Origin: Deltaproteobacteria bacterium
GTDB lineage: Bacteria > Myxococcota_A > Polyangia > Polyangiales > Ga0077539
Direction: 5' to 3'
Assembly: GCA_016704445.1 (NCBI GenBank)
Contig: JADJAE010000041.1
Span: 62,001 to 126,000, forward strand
DNA: 64,000 nucleotides
Numbering within the stretch: position 1 is the stretch's first letter; each line of letters opens with the position of its first letter. The position numbers were made by a program, and so were the translations under genes. Positions 17,997-27,626 of the stretch are shown one piece after another. The notes below the pieces were generated by a model. That model was not told where the DNA came from and did no database searches. It worked only from the letters and a program-made list of their open reading frames with translations.

Positions 17997-18595
17997 TCAA
18001 TCGCGGGCGGCGCGCGGCGGCGCGGGGGCGAGCTCGACGTCGGCATAGACGCGGTCGACCTCGATCGCACCGTCCATGGCGGTGAGCGAGAAGCGCTCCC
18101 CCGCGTTCGCGGTGGAGAGCACCCAGCGGCCGCGCTCGTCGCGGGAGTACACCTCGACGCGGGCCTCGTGCTGCGAGACCAGCACGACGTCGCGCAGGGA
18201 GGGGATCTGGCGGTAGTGCGCGAACTTGTCGCCGCGGTCGTAGGCCTCGGTGCCGTCGGAGAGCACCTCGACCAGCACCGCGGGGTTGACCGCCGCGTTG
18301 CGGTCGTCGGGGTCGCGCTCGGTCGGCCCGCAGATCACCGAGGCGTCGGGGGCATGGCCAGCCCCGTGGCGCGCACGCGGATCTTCACGTCCGTGGTGTG
18401 GACGCGACACCCGCAGGCGGCGGCGAGGCGTCCCAACTCCATGATCATCTGGGCCGAGAGTTGACCGTGCGCGATCGTCCCGCCCGCCATGGCGTAGATG
18501 CGCCCGTCGAGCCACTCGTGCTTCCGGTCGGTCTCCCGCTCGATGGTCAGGTACGTCTGGTAGTCGACCCAGGTCTGTTCAGCGGCATCGCCCAT
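17997..18595 (-). CDS. Uma2 family endonuclease-fold protein (frameshift at 18348-18352)
   Basis: Uma2 (DUF820) proteins have a PD-(D/E)XK nuclease fold and are abundant in myxobacteria and cyanobacteria. The N-terminal half from the ATG at 18595 reads WVDYQTYLTIERETDRKHEWLDGRIYAM and VKIRV; the C-terminal half, in another frame, reads NPAVLVEVLSDGTEAYDRGDKFAHYRQI and the usual YSRDERGRW region. They join at GLAMP/PDASVICGP where the DNA has five G on the plus strand; one more base restores a 199-residue protein. Either a sequencing indel or a young pseudogene. Confidence 0.75.
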
Positions 18596-18773
18596 GCGCC
18601 GCAGGGTGCCACCGGGCGCCGCGTGAAACCAGGGGACGCCGAGCGTCGAGCAGCGGCAGCACGGCGTCGAACACCGCGTCGCCGACGTTCTCGAAGGACA
18701 CGTCGATGGCCCACGCCGGGCAACACGGGGGGTACGTCTCGCTGCCATGACCGATGCACCGGTCGTCTGCTCC
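18579..18773 (-). pseudogene. Possible coding remnant upstream of the Uma2 gene
   Basis: An open stretch on the minus strand with protein-like composition: AIDVSFENVGDAVFDAVLPLL lies in its middle and it stops at TGA 18581-18579, overlapping the Uma2 start in another frame. There is no credible start codon and no recognised family. It may be the 3' remnant of a degraded gene. Confidence 0.25.
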
Positions 18774-18812
18774 CTGGGGCCTCCCTGTGGCGCTCGGGGA
18801 GTGACGGCGCGC

Positions 18813-18864
18813 GGCGCGCCCGAGTCACTTCTCGAGTGAGTTCAACTCACTTCCCGAGTGAGCT
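18813..18864. repeat. 52-bp dispersed repeat, copy 1 (four CTCAC/GTGAG half-sites)
   Basis: Nearly identical (51 of 52) to 36041-36092. It contains two tandem palindromic blocks, each an ACTCAC-type half-site, a spacer TTCYCGA and GTGAG. The junction GTGAGTTCAACTCAC is itself a perfect inverted repeat. It ends 25 bases before the ATG at 18890, a position typical of an operator. Confidence 0.85.
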
Positions 18865-18879
18865 AGCGCGTTCGCTAGC
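18862..18879. promoter_or_regulatory. Perfect hairpin just upstream of the 18890 start
   Basis: GCTAGCG-CGTT-CGCTAGC, a 7-bp perfect stem with a 4-base loop, directly abutting the 52-bp repeat and ending 10 bases before the ATG. It could hide the ribosome-binding region or form part of the operator. No Shine-Dalgarno is visible outside it. Confidence 0.45.
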
Positions 18880-18889
18880 GTCGGGCGCC

Positions 18890-19161
18890 ATGAGCTCTCC
18901 GAGGAAGCCCGCGAAGCGCCGTCCGCTCGCCCCTGCGATGGAGGCTAACATCCAGGCGCTCAAGAAGAACTCGCGCGAGTGGCTCCGCGCGAAGGGCGTC
19001 GCGGCGGCGAGGGAGTTCCGCCACGCGAAGACGGCGAAGGTGGGGCCGAAGGGCGCGCACGGGTTCACGACGACGCCGGCGGAGCGCAAGGCCTTCGCGG
19101 CGGTCGAGAGGCGCGTGAAGAGGGCGCCGAAGGCGGCGCACGCGGGCGAACGCCGCCGTAG
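18890..19161 (+). CDS. Small basic protein, 3' end uncertain
   Basis: The ATG at 18890 opens a strongly basic reading frame (MSSPRKPAKRRPLAPAM, ALKKNSREWLRAKGVAAAREF, GFTTTPAERKAFAAVERRVK). The Lys/Arg/Ala composition suggests nucleic-acid binding, but no family is recognised. In its own frame there is no stop before the antisense FG-GAP gene is reached. Another register stops with TAG at 19159-19161, so a late frameshift is likely. It is preceded by a conserved 52-bp repeat and a hairpin. Confidence 0.45.
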
Positions 19162-19162
19162 G

Positions 19163-21391
19163 TCAGCTGTGGATGATCGCGCGGCGGGGCGCCCTGCACA
19201 CAGCGGCCGATGCGCGAGGGGGCCGTGGGCCCGCGGATGCGGGCAGGGAGGTCGGCGAAGAATGGTGATCGCGGGGACGACCAGGGGGGACGGCTGCCGC
19301 GCTCGCGACCGAGGTGCCGAACACCCCTCCCGGCCCATCGGGGTCAGTGAGGGTGGTGGCGGGGGTGGTGGCGAGCCCACCCGCCAGTCCGAGGAACACG
19401 TACGCCCGGCCCGTGCCAAACGGGGCCCCCACGACCAGGTCGGCGTAGCCGTCGCCGTTGGTGTCCCCCGCGCTCGCCACCGACCGGCCGAAGAGGGAAT
19501 TTTCACCGAACCTCTCGAGCATGACGGGGCTCGAGGAAGGCCCGGCCGCTCCCCCGAAATATACGTAGGCCCGCCCGCCGGCGTCCGTCCCCTGGGCCCC
19601 CACGACGAGGTCGGCGTAGCCGTCGCCGTTGACATCCCCTGCGCTCGCCACCGAGACGGCACGCCACTGGCCGTCCTGCCTGTCGGTTCCGGTGAGCGTG
19701 GCGCTGGGCGTCGAGGAGAGCCCACCTGCCCCCCGAGATACACATACGCCCGGGTAGCGAGGGTGATTGGCGAGGGCATGATCGAGGGCCACACCAGGGC
19801 CCCCACGACGAGGTCGGCAAAGCCGTCGCCGTTGATGTCCCCCGCGCTCGCCACCGAGGAGCCGAACTGGACCGTCTCATCGGTTTCAGTGAGGGTGGTG
19901 GCGGGGGTCGAGGAGAGGCCGCCCGCCCCCCCGAGGTACACATACGCCCGGCCCACGTCGTTCGCCACCGCTCTGGCCCCGACGACGAGGTCGGCATAGC
20001 CGTCGCCGTTGACATCTCCCGCGCTCGCCACCGACGCGCCGAAGCCCCCGCCCGGCCCATCGGATCCGGTGAGGGTGGTGGCGGGAGTGACGGCAAGCCC
20101 GCCCGCCCCCGAGATACACGTAGGTGCGGTCAGCGGCACCCACGACGACGTCGGCGTAGCCGTCGCCGTTGACGTCGAGCGTGGTGCCCCACGACGTGTC
20201 CAGCGGCGCCGACCGCGCGCCCACGGTGAACTCCCACGTCGGACTCACCGTCGTCCCGATGCTCGTGCCCACGCGGCCGCGGGTGCGCCAGAAGAGCACC
20301 CCCGGGGGCAGGTCCGCCGCGGGCGCGCCGCCCGTCCCCACTGCGTCGAAGGCCGCGACCACCGTCGAGCACGCGCGGTCGCGGCAGACCTCCACCCGCG
20401 CCCCGTCGGCCCCTCCGCCGAGCGCCCACCGCAGCGTCGGTCGCCGCGAGGTCACCGTCGCCGTCGAGAGCGGCGCGATCAGCCTCGGCGGCAGCGCCAG
20501 CGACACGCACACCGCCGCGCGGCAGACCTGGCCTGCGCCGCACTCGGTGCCATCGGACGCCGCCGGGTTGCTGCACGCCCCGGTGGTCGGGTCGCATGTG
20601 CCCACGAGGTGGCACGCGTCGCTCGCCGCGCAGCTCACACCCAGGCAGCGACACGCGTCACCGACGTGATCGCCCACGGAGTCGCGCTGGTCGGCGTTGG
20701 CCAGCGCCGGGCAGTTGTCGTCCCAGTCGAAGACGCCATCACCGTCGCCGTCCACCGCAGGGCGGTCGATGCGGAAGCGGATCATCAGATCGCGGTCCCG
20801 CCGCAGCGCCACGAACTCGTTGCGATCGATCGCGCGCCGATCGCGCTCGCGGTCCACCACGCGGACGTCGGCGAATCCCAGCTCTCGCCCGCCGGGCACG
20901 CTCACCCGGATGCGGTACTTCGCGTCCGTCGAGAGGTGGAGCCCTCGCGTGCGCCAGCGCACCCAGAAGTAGCCGTTGGGGTCGTCGACCGGGCCGTCCT
21001 CGTCGTCGCCCTCGCAGCGCTCTCCCTGGCGTCGCACCCGGATCGCCGCACCGTCGTGGTCGCCAGCGCGGGTGAACGTCGCGATCGCTCGCAGCGTCGC
21101 GCCCGTGGCGGGGTCGATGCGGTCGATCTGGACGGTCGGCGACACCTCCGGCACGAAGGCGCCCCGCAGCGCCGGGCGCTGCACCACGGGAGGCAGGAAG
21201 TAGAAGCCCGCGACGCGGCTGGCCTCGGGGCCGTGGACGGCGTCCGAGATGACGGCCTGACCCTGCTGGTCGAGCGACTCGGGCGAGTCCGTGCAGCCGG
21301 CCGCGCCGAGCAGCACCGCAAGGCCCAGCGGGACGACGATCACGGGGAGCGTCCGTGCGCTCTGCAAAGGCCACCAATGCATCGAGTTCAT
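19163..21391 (-). CDS. FG-GAP repeat lipoprotein (two frameshifts in C runs)
   Basis: Surface lipoprotein. The lipobox LGAAGC is at residues 28-33 from the ATG at 21391. Then come a soluble N-terminal region with a calcium-type DGDGDGVFDWDDNCP (near residue 220), a Cys-rich CGAGQVC segment, a fibronectin-like region, and at least four FG-GAP/VCBS blades with the pattern SVASAGDVNGDGYADLVVGA...RAYVYLGGAGGL. The frame breaks at 20106-20110 (C5 where sister blades have C7) and at 19729-19734 (C6 for C7). Restoring three bases gives about 743 residues. The last blade is cut short and followed by a non-blade tail shared with 23343-23640. FG-GAP proteins form beta-propellers in adhesion. Confidence 0.8.
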
Positions 21392-21991
21392 GGCGATGTC
21401 TCCCTCCGAGCGTTCATTCCCCCTGGCACCGCCCCGTCGGGCCTGACTCGCGAGGAGAACCGAGAGTCAACTCCCGTGCCGTGAGCGCCGTATTCGTCAC
21501 GCGATGGCTGAAGGTCAGGGTGTCTTGCGACCGAACTCCGAAGCGCTCGCATCGCCGTCGTCCATCGAGGTGGGGCGTCGCGCGACAACTGCATCCGTCG
21601 TGACGCACCTCGCAGGGCCTCGCACGGTCCACGTAGTGCCGTGTGCCGTGCCCGGACAATCGTCGTGTGACGGGGACACACCGACGGCATGCCCGCGTTT
21701 ACGCGCCGGGCAGCGGGCCCGGTGCCCGAAAGCCAGGCTCGATCCAGCGACAGGACTCGGTCGTATCGGGGGACCGCCACTCCCTCATGCGCTCGGTCCT
21801 AGCGGGGTATGAAATGTGCTCCCTGAGAACCCGCCTCTTCGGCACTTCTGCGAACGCCATCGGGGGTGGTTCGCGGGGGGGGAGGCGATCCGACGGCGTC
21901 GGGTGTCGGGCGTGTATCGAGAGATCTGCCGGGGCCATCGGACACGCACCGCGGCGACATCGTGCGTTCGAGAGGAACGGGGGAGTGACTC
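21392..21991. other. Intergenic region between divergent lipoprotein genes
   Basis: Six hundred bases without a credible gene. It must hold both promoters for the FG-GAP lipoprotein (minus) and the Cys-rich lipoprotein (plus). Composition is less biased than the genes and there are scattered short open frames without protein-like character. No clear hairpin, repeat or RNA gene was recognised. Confidence 0.5.
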
Positions 21992-22880
21992 ATGAGTACA
22001 TATGGATTCGGATGGGTGCTGGGCACCGCCCTGCTCGTCGGCTGTGCAGCCGACATCTCGGAACCGACCTCGACTGCGGTCGAGGAGGTCACGTGCGGAC
22101 GCACGCACTGCGCGCTGCCGAACGCGAACGCTACCTGCGCTCGCGGGCGTTGCGCGATCCGGAGCTGCTACACGACGACCCTGGACTGCAACCACGTCGA
22201 CGCGGACGGTTGCGAGGTCGATGCCGCCACGTCGGTCACGAGCTGCGGCTCGTGCGGCCGCGCGTGCCCGACCCCGCCGCACAGCGTCGCGGCCTGCACG
22301 GGCGGCGCGTGCGGCTTCACCTGCAGCGCGGGCTTCGGGGACTGCGACCGGGACCCGACCAACGGTTGCGAGGTCGATCTCAACAACGACTCGGAGCACT
22401 GCGGAAGGTGCGACTCCTACTGCGCCTCGCCAACGAACACGGACTACGCCTGCTGTGCGGGCCGCTGCATACATGCACTGGGACAACAACAACTGCGGCG
22501 GCTGCGGCATCGTCTGTCAGTCGGGACCGAGCTGGAGCGCGTGGTGCGGCTACGACGCGTGCAACGTGAGTTGCTACGATTCGCACTTCGGCAACTGCGA
22601 TGGCAACTCCATCAACGGGTGCGAGACCAACCTCTTCGCCAGCGATCTCAACAACTGCGGCGCCTGCGGCAACGTATGCGCGACTCCGCAGAACTCCATC
22701 CCGGTCTGCGTGGTCTCGTCGTGCGGGATCTACTGCCAGCCGGGCTTCGCTAGCTGCGATGGCGCCAACTACACCGGCTGCGAGGTGGACACTCGCAGCG
22801 ACAACGCCAACTGTGGCGCTTGCGGCAACGCGTGCCCGGCGGGCTCCTCCTGCGTCGGCTCCGTGTGCTCGGGGGGCTGA
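21992..22880 (+). CDS. Cys-rich repeat lipoprotein, CGxCGxxC type (frameshift near 22465)
   Basis: The start ATG at 21992 has GGGAG 9-10 bases upstream. A lipobox LLVGC ends at residue 18. The body is four or five modules of the type DADGCEVD...CGSCGRACP, TNGCEVDLNN...CGRCDSYC, INGCETN...CGACGNVC and GCEVDTRSDNANCGACGNACP. After CCAGRC at about base 22465 the frame changes by one; the modules continue in the new register to TGA at 22880, giving about 295 residues. These modules are disulphide-rich and presumably extracellular. Confidence 0.8.
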
Positions 22881-23342
22881 AAAGCCTCCTGCACGCACGA
22901 CCCCGTCTCATCACCGATCCACATCCACCGCGCCGCACCAGCGGCCCATGTGCCCCCTCGGGAAGATTCTCCGAGGGTGCACGTGGCCCGTTGTGGCAGC
23001 TCTGCCACGCACGCCGTAGCGGTTCATGGGCCTCCAGGGCATCGCGCGCCGCCTCGACCGGGATGGCTGGGAGGCCGGTTTCCCGCTTGCGACACGCCGC
23101 GCGCTCGGCCGACGACGTGGAGGATCTGATCGAGGACACCCTGGCCGATCGGGACGCGGCGCGTGGCGCGAGGGCGGGACGGCGGTGGACGACGCGCGCA
23201 CCGAGGCGGCGACAGGTCGAGATGACCTACGGGGTGCTGGTGCAGGGGCTGGGACGGGCGGGTGCGGAGTGGTTCTTCCCGCAGTCGCGGGCGGGGACGA
23301 TGGCCACGGCGTCGGCGGTGGCGGTGGCGGTGGCGCGGTGGG
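22881..23342. other. Poorly resolved region with a weak open frame
   Basis: From an ATG at 23063 a plus-strand frame reads RLRHAARSADDVEDLIEDTL and later MTYGVLVQGLGRAGAEWFF, with coding-like third-position GC, but it runs antisense into the FG-GAP remnant and belongs to no family I recognise. It could be the end of a degraded gene. The rest of the interval shows nothing. Confidence 0.3.
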
Positions 23343-23640
23343 TCAACTGGAGATGGGCTCGCGGCGGGGCGCCATGCACACGGTGCCCGACGCGCGAAGG
23401 AGACGCGGGCTCACGGATGCGGGCGCAGAGCTCGGCGACTGGCGGTGACCGCGGTGACGACCGGGGGAGGCGTCTGCCGCGCTCGCTACCGACAGGCCGA
23501 AGAACCCGTCCGCGCTATCGGGTCCGGTGAGGGTGGTGGCGGGGGTGACGGCGAGACCACCCCCCGAGATACACGTATGCCTGCCCCGTGTGGATCATCG
23601 CGTTTTCGGCCCCCACGACGAGGTCGTCGTAGCCGCCCGG
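23343..23640 (-). pseudogene. FG-GAP blade remnant with the same tail as the 19163 gene
   Basis: Reads (with one gap in the glycine run near 23562) DDLVVGAEN, QAYVYLGG, GLAVTPATTLTGPD, FFGLSVASAAD and then a non-blade tail ending RREPISS before TGA at 23343-23345. The same tail with the same residue spacing ends the 19163 gene. No signal peptide or start is present, so this is an orphan 3' piece, presumably a duplication or recombination product. Confidence 0.6.
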
Positions 23641-23678
23641 CCCATGAGGTCGTCACGCGGCGTTACGCTCGGCGCCTT

Positions 23679-25211
23679 ATGCCCGCCATCCCGCCGCGAC
23701 CGACCCGCCGCTCTCCCCTCCTGGCGCTCGTCCACGTCGCGCTCTCGGCGCTGTGGCTCGCGCTCGTGGTCGTCGTTCCGCTCGTCGCCGCGTGGGTGGC
23801 CTCCTCGCTCGCGGCCCACGGAGGCGCCTCCACCCGCCTCGCCGCCGCCTCTGGCCTGCTGCTCTTCCCGGTGTTGCCGGTCCTCTGGGAGACCTTCGCG
23901 ACGTGGCGGCGCGCTCGCACCGCGCCCTCCAGCAAGCGCTTCCTCACTCTCGCCGACCGCCTCGTGCTGCGCACGCTCACCGTCGGCGTGCTCTTCGTCG
24001 GCGTGCTCCTCGCGCGAAACCCAAGGCGCGCCTTCGATGCCCTCAACGGCCGCGGCGACTGGATGCTCGACGGCCGCCACGACCGCCGCGCCGAGTCCGC
24101 GCGCCGAGGCCTCTTCTGGCTCGCCGCGAAGACCTCGTGGCTGTACGACCTCTCCGACGACAGCCCGGTCCACGACAACTCGCACCGGCATCGCCCGACG
24201 CCGCGAATTCTATCGGCCCGCGAGTTCATCCGAGCAGTGCCGACCCCACGGCCGATCGCCGACACGACCGCCCCGGTCTCCTCCGCCGCCCCGCCGCCCC
24301 CAACCGCGCCGCCCGCGTCGCCGCGCGACCCGCACGCGTGGCCCTGGCCCGCCGACGCGCTGCACCCCGCGGTGCTCGCGCTCACGCCCGCCGACGAGAC
24401 CTCACCCCGCGCCGTCGGCCGCTTCCTCGCCGCCCGTGAGCACGACCCCTGGCAGCTCGCCCGCGCCGTCCACGATTACGTCGCCGACCGCATCGCGTAC
24501 GACATCCGCTCCTACCGCCGCGGAGTCTATCCCCCGCAGGACGCCAACACCGTCTTCCGCACCCGCCTCTCAGTCTGCGCGGGCTACGCCGCCCTCTTCG
24601 AGGCGGTGGGACGAGCCGCCGGGCTTACCGTCCGGACCGTCTTGGGCCGCGCCCGCGTCCTGGAGGCAGAGAGCATGGGAGAGCGCCATGCCTGGAACGC
24701 CGTCAAGCTCGACCAGCGCTGGTACCTCGTCGACGTCACCTGGGACGCGGGCAGCTCCGACTGGTCGACCTTCCACAAGGAGTACGGGACGCGGTATTTC
24801 CTGACGCCTCCGGAGGCCTTCCTGCCGACGCACTACCCCGAGGAGAGCCGCTGGCAGCTCCTGCCCACGGCCCGCACGCCCGGCGAGTACATGCGCACGC
24901 CCGTGGTCGAGCCGGGGTTCTTCGCGCACGGCCTGAGCCTGCTCGCTCCCACCCGCTCCGAGAGCGACGCGCGTGGCTCCATCGAAGTGCTCATCGACAA
25001 CCCTCAAGGCGTCTCGTTGTTCGTCATGGTCGTCCCCGAAAGCTGGCGGTACGTGGGCGGCCAGTTCCAGGCCTGCGAGGTCATCGCGGGCGAGCGTGTC
25101 ACCGCCCGCTGCCCGCTCAATGGGGACGTCCACGACGTCAATATCTATGTGGCGAGCGAGCTCAGCGCCTTCCACGAGTACGTCGGCACACTGCGGGTGC
25201 ACAACCGCTGA
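23679..25211 (+). CDS. Membrane protein with C-terminal transglutaminase-like domain
   Basis: Protein of 510 residues. Three hydrophobic helices lie in the N-terminal 125 residues (LVHVALSALWLALVVVVPLVAAWVASSL, LLLFPVLPVL, LTVGVLFVGVLL), then a Pro/Ala linker (about 195-225) and a transglutaminase-core domain at about 255-390. The catalytic triad is Cys in RLSVCAGYA, His in GERHAWNAV and Asp in WYLVDVTWD. A kyphoscoliosis-type C-terminal beta region follows (to FHEYVGTLRV). It is predicted to be a cysteine protease or protein crosslinker; the TM part puts it in the inner membrane. The ATG at 23679 begins just ahead of the first helix. Confidence 0.85.
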   Translation: MPAIPPRPTRRSPLLALVHVALSALWLALVVVVPLVAAWVASSLAAHGGASTRLAAASGLLLFPVLPVLWETFATWRRARTAPSSKRFLTLADRLVLRTLTVGVLFVGVLLARNPRRAFDALNGRGDWMLDGRHDRRAESARRGLFWLAAKTSWLYDLSDDSPVHDNSHRHRPTPRILSAREFIRAVPTPRPIADTTAPVSSAAPPPPTAPPASPRDPHAWPWPADALHPAVLALTPADETSPRAVGRFLAAREHDPWQLARAVHDYVADRIAYDIRSYRRGVYPPQDANTVFRTRLSVCAGYAALFEAVGRAAGLTVRTVLGRARVLEAESMGERHAWNAVKLDQRWYLVDVTWDAGSSDWSTFHKEYGTRYFLTPPEAFLPTHYPEESRWQLLPTARTPGEYMRTPVVEPGFFAHGLSLLAPTRSESDARGSIEVLIDNPQGVSLFVMVVPESWRYVGGQFQACEVIAGERVTARCPLNGDVHDVNIYVASELSAFHEYVGTLRVHNR

Positions 25212-25270
25212 CGTCTGCGACCTGCACGAAGACGCCCGCCGGGTCGTCGGCCGAGTGGCCCGAGGTCTCG

Positions 25271-27499
25271 CTACGCCCGTGAGGTCAGGGACGCGATCCA
25301 CCCTGGCAGCGCCTCTGCGCCCGCCTCCGCGTCGCGCCCGACGGCGTGCTCTCCGAGCGAGCGGTACGCCTCGAACTGCGCCTCGTCGAAGACCTGGTCG
25401 GCCGTCGACTGGTGCGGGAAGTCGTCGTTGCGCGAGCGGTACTCCTCGATGAGCACGTCCTCGTCGCCCGTCACCGTCGCCTTCAGGTACACGAGCGTCC
25501 CCGTCTCCGTGGGCGCGCCGTCGATGGCGGGGTAGCGGATCGTCCCGACCACCGCGTGCGCCGCGGAGTGGCCCTTCGCGTCGCGCCGAAGCGCGCCCAC
25601 GTCGAGCTCGATCTCCGTCCCGAGGCTGATGCGCGCGTACCGCACCAGTGCCGCGAGCCCGCCGAAGGCCAGCGCCGGGTCTTCCTCGGCGTCGCTCGCG
25701 ATGACCACCGCGCACCGGCGGCGCAGCAGCTCGTACGCACCGGTGTTCTCCAGGTGTCCGCCGTCGGTGAGAAACACCAGGTCGCCGTGGTCGTCGATGC
25801 GGCTGAGCAGCTCGCGGAGGTAGCAGGTGAGGCCCGCGGGGTACCAGCGGAGTCGGCCTGGCCAGCTCGTGGCCACGGGGCGAGGGGAGACGCGGCCCGG
25901 GTGCGGGAGCCAGTAGCCCAGGCGGATGTTGAGGAAGGTCATCAGCGACACCGTCGCGCCCGCGGTGTAGGTGCCCATGTTGGGCGCGGCAGCGGCGCCG
26001 GAGACGGCCATCGCGGTGCCGAGGTCGAGGTCGGTGACGAGCGCCTCCATGTCGCGCGTGGCGCAGTAGCCCACGCGGTCGGAGCCCACGAAGTCGCGGC
26101 TGAAGACGAAGAAGTCGCACTGCCGTCCGTGCAGCGAGGCGTCGTCGACCCCCTGGAGGTTGAGCGCCGCGTTGAGCAGCGCGTAGGGCGCCCACGATCC
26201 GTCGCGGTTGATCTCGGAGAGGTGCACCGCCTCGGCCGAGCCGACCCCCGGGCGCCCGTCGCCGCCCGCCGAGGGAGGGAGCGCGCGAAGGAGGAACATC
26301 CGGCTCAGGCGGCCCCGGTAGAAGCCGTGCAGCGATACGCGGTTGGCGTGCAGGACGATCGCGAACACGAAGGCCGCGAGGGCCGCCGAGGGCCACCACG
26401 AGGGCGCGAGCACGTCGGTCATCCACCCGGCGGAGTCGGTCGTGGGATAGCGCCGCAGGAAGGCGCTCACGGCCACGAGGTAGGTCGCGTACGGCACCGC
26501 TACCGACACCCCGAGGGCCGCCGCGAGCATCACCGGCCGCGCGAGATGGCGCCCATACGGGACGAAGCGCGCGACGAGCCACGTGGCGACCGCCCCCGCG
26601 AGCACGACCTGGAGCACCCGCTCCCAGGGGAAGGCGTGACCCGCCGGGGGATACATCACCGCGTGGTACCAGCGGATGATGACGTAGATCTGCAGCTCCA
26701 TCACGAGGGCCACGAGGGCGCCGGCGAGGGCCACGCCGCTCGAGCGCTCGAGTCGGCGGCGGAGGGAGGGCGACAGGCGGGAGAGGGAGAGGAACACCAT
26801 GGTGAGGGCGTTCCAGGCGACGGCGAGCGCGAGCAGCTGGCGGGAGCCCTCGGTGAACCACTGCCACGGCGGGAGCCAGCCCGGTCGCGGCGGGTGGAGC
26901 AGCAGCCCGTGCCGCTCGAAGCACCAGTCGAGGTACACCGTCACCAGCGGGGACGACGCGCACACCAGGAAGATCACCACCGGCAGCAGCAGCGACCACG
27001 TGAGGAGCTGGCCGCGCACCAGCAGCGCCAGCGCCCTCACGCCGCCGCCGAGACCGAGCGGCACCAGCGTTTCGGCGCGGGCCCGCAGGTAGCCGAGCGC
27101 AGGGCTGGCGGAGGAGTGCTCGCCGGAGGTGGCGAAGGGGAAGGGCGCGGGGGCCCTGGCGTCGGACGCGAGGAGCGCCTGGAGCGCCGCGCCGATCCAG
27201 CCGCCGCCCGAGACGGTGGAGAGGTAGTCGACGCTGGGGAGGACCCCTCGCCGGTGCAGCGCCTGGAGCACCCCGAGGTTGAACGCCGCCGAGCGGATGC
27301 CGCCGCCCGAGAGCGCGAGCCCCACGAGGCCGTCGGCCGTGGAGGGCGCGGCGGTCGGCGGGCGCGGGAGCGACGCGGCGGGGTCGATCGCCTTGCGACG
27401 CCGCTCGATGTACCGCTTCTCGGCGGGGAGCACGTCGGCGAGGAAGCGCGCGTGGCCCTTCACGTCGACGTCCTGCGGGTTGCCTGGACTGCTGGCCAA
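25271..27499 (-). CDS. Patatin-like phospholipase with inserted multi-helix membrane domain
   Basis: Protein of 742 residues. The oxyanion loop is LALSGGGIRSAAFNLGVLQAL (residues 61-81) and the nucleophile is S97 in LSTVSGGGWIG. The catalytic Asp is D579 in TDGGHLENTGAYELL. Between Ser and Asp lie about 250 residues with six or seven transmembrane helices (for example LLTWSLLLPVVIFLVCASS, SGVALAGALVALVMELQIYVII, VMLAAALGVSVAVPYATYLVAV). The start is TTG at 27499, because AGGAGG stands 6 bases upstream and upstream codons are antisense to the OmpA-like gene. Predicted membrane lipid acyl hydrolase. Confidence 0.85.
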   Translation of the reverse strand: MASSPGNPQDVDVKGHARFLADVLPAEKRYIERRRKAIDPAASLPRPPTAAPSTADGLVGLALSGGGIRSAAFNLGVLQALHRRGVLPSVDYLSTVSGGGWIGAALQALLASDARAPAPFPFATSGEHSSASPALGYLRARAETLVPLGLGGGVRALALLVRGQLLTWSLLLPVVIFLVCASSPLVTVYLDWCFERHGLLLHPPRPGWLPPWQWFTEGSRQLLALAVAWNALTMVFLSLSRLSPSLRRRLERSSGVALAGALVALVMELQIYVIIRWYHAVMYPPAGHAFPWERVLQVVLAGAVATWLVARFVPYGRHLARPVMLAAALGVSVAVPYATYLVAVSAFLRRYPTTDSAGWMTDVLAPSWWPSAALAAFVFAIVLHANRVSLHGFYRGRLSRMFLLRALPPSAGGDGRPGVGSAEAVHLSEINRDGSWAPYALLNAALNLQGVDDASLHGRQCDFFVFSRDFVGSDRVGYCATRDMEALVTDLDLGTAMAVSGAAAAPNMGTYTAGATVSLMTFLNIRLGYWLPHPGRVSPRPVATSWPGRLRWYPAGLTCYLRELLSRIDDHGDLVFLTDGGHLENTGAYELLRRRCAVVIASDAEEDPALAFGGLAALVRYARISLGTEIELDVGALRRDAKGHSAAHAVVGTIRYPAIDGAPTETGTLVYLKATVTGDEDVLIEEYRSRNDDFPHQSTADQVFDEAQFEAYRSLGEHAVGRDAEAGAEALPGWIASLTSRA

Positions 27500-27626
27500 C
27501 GGGTCCCTCCTCGCGCCCAGAGAGCCTGACGGGGCCGCGGCGCGGCCGGCACGATACCCGTTTGCCCGGCAGCACGGGCCGCGGAAGCGGTTGCCGCCGC
27601 CGCGTGCGCCGTGGGAGCTTCGCGCG

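Noticed and set aside
21699..21938. Minus-strand open frame of 79 codons in the intergenic region
   Set aside because: No start context, low-complexity Arg/Pro composition and no conserved phrase.
25346..27529. 727-codon plus-strand open frame opposite the patatin gene
   Set aside because: Composition is antisense-like (Arg/Gly/Glu/His rich) and the minus strand has clear catalytic and membrane segments.
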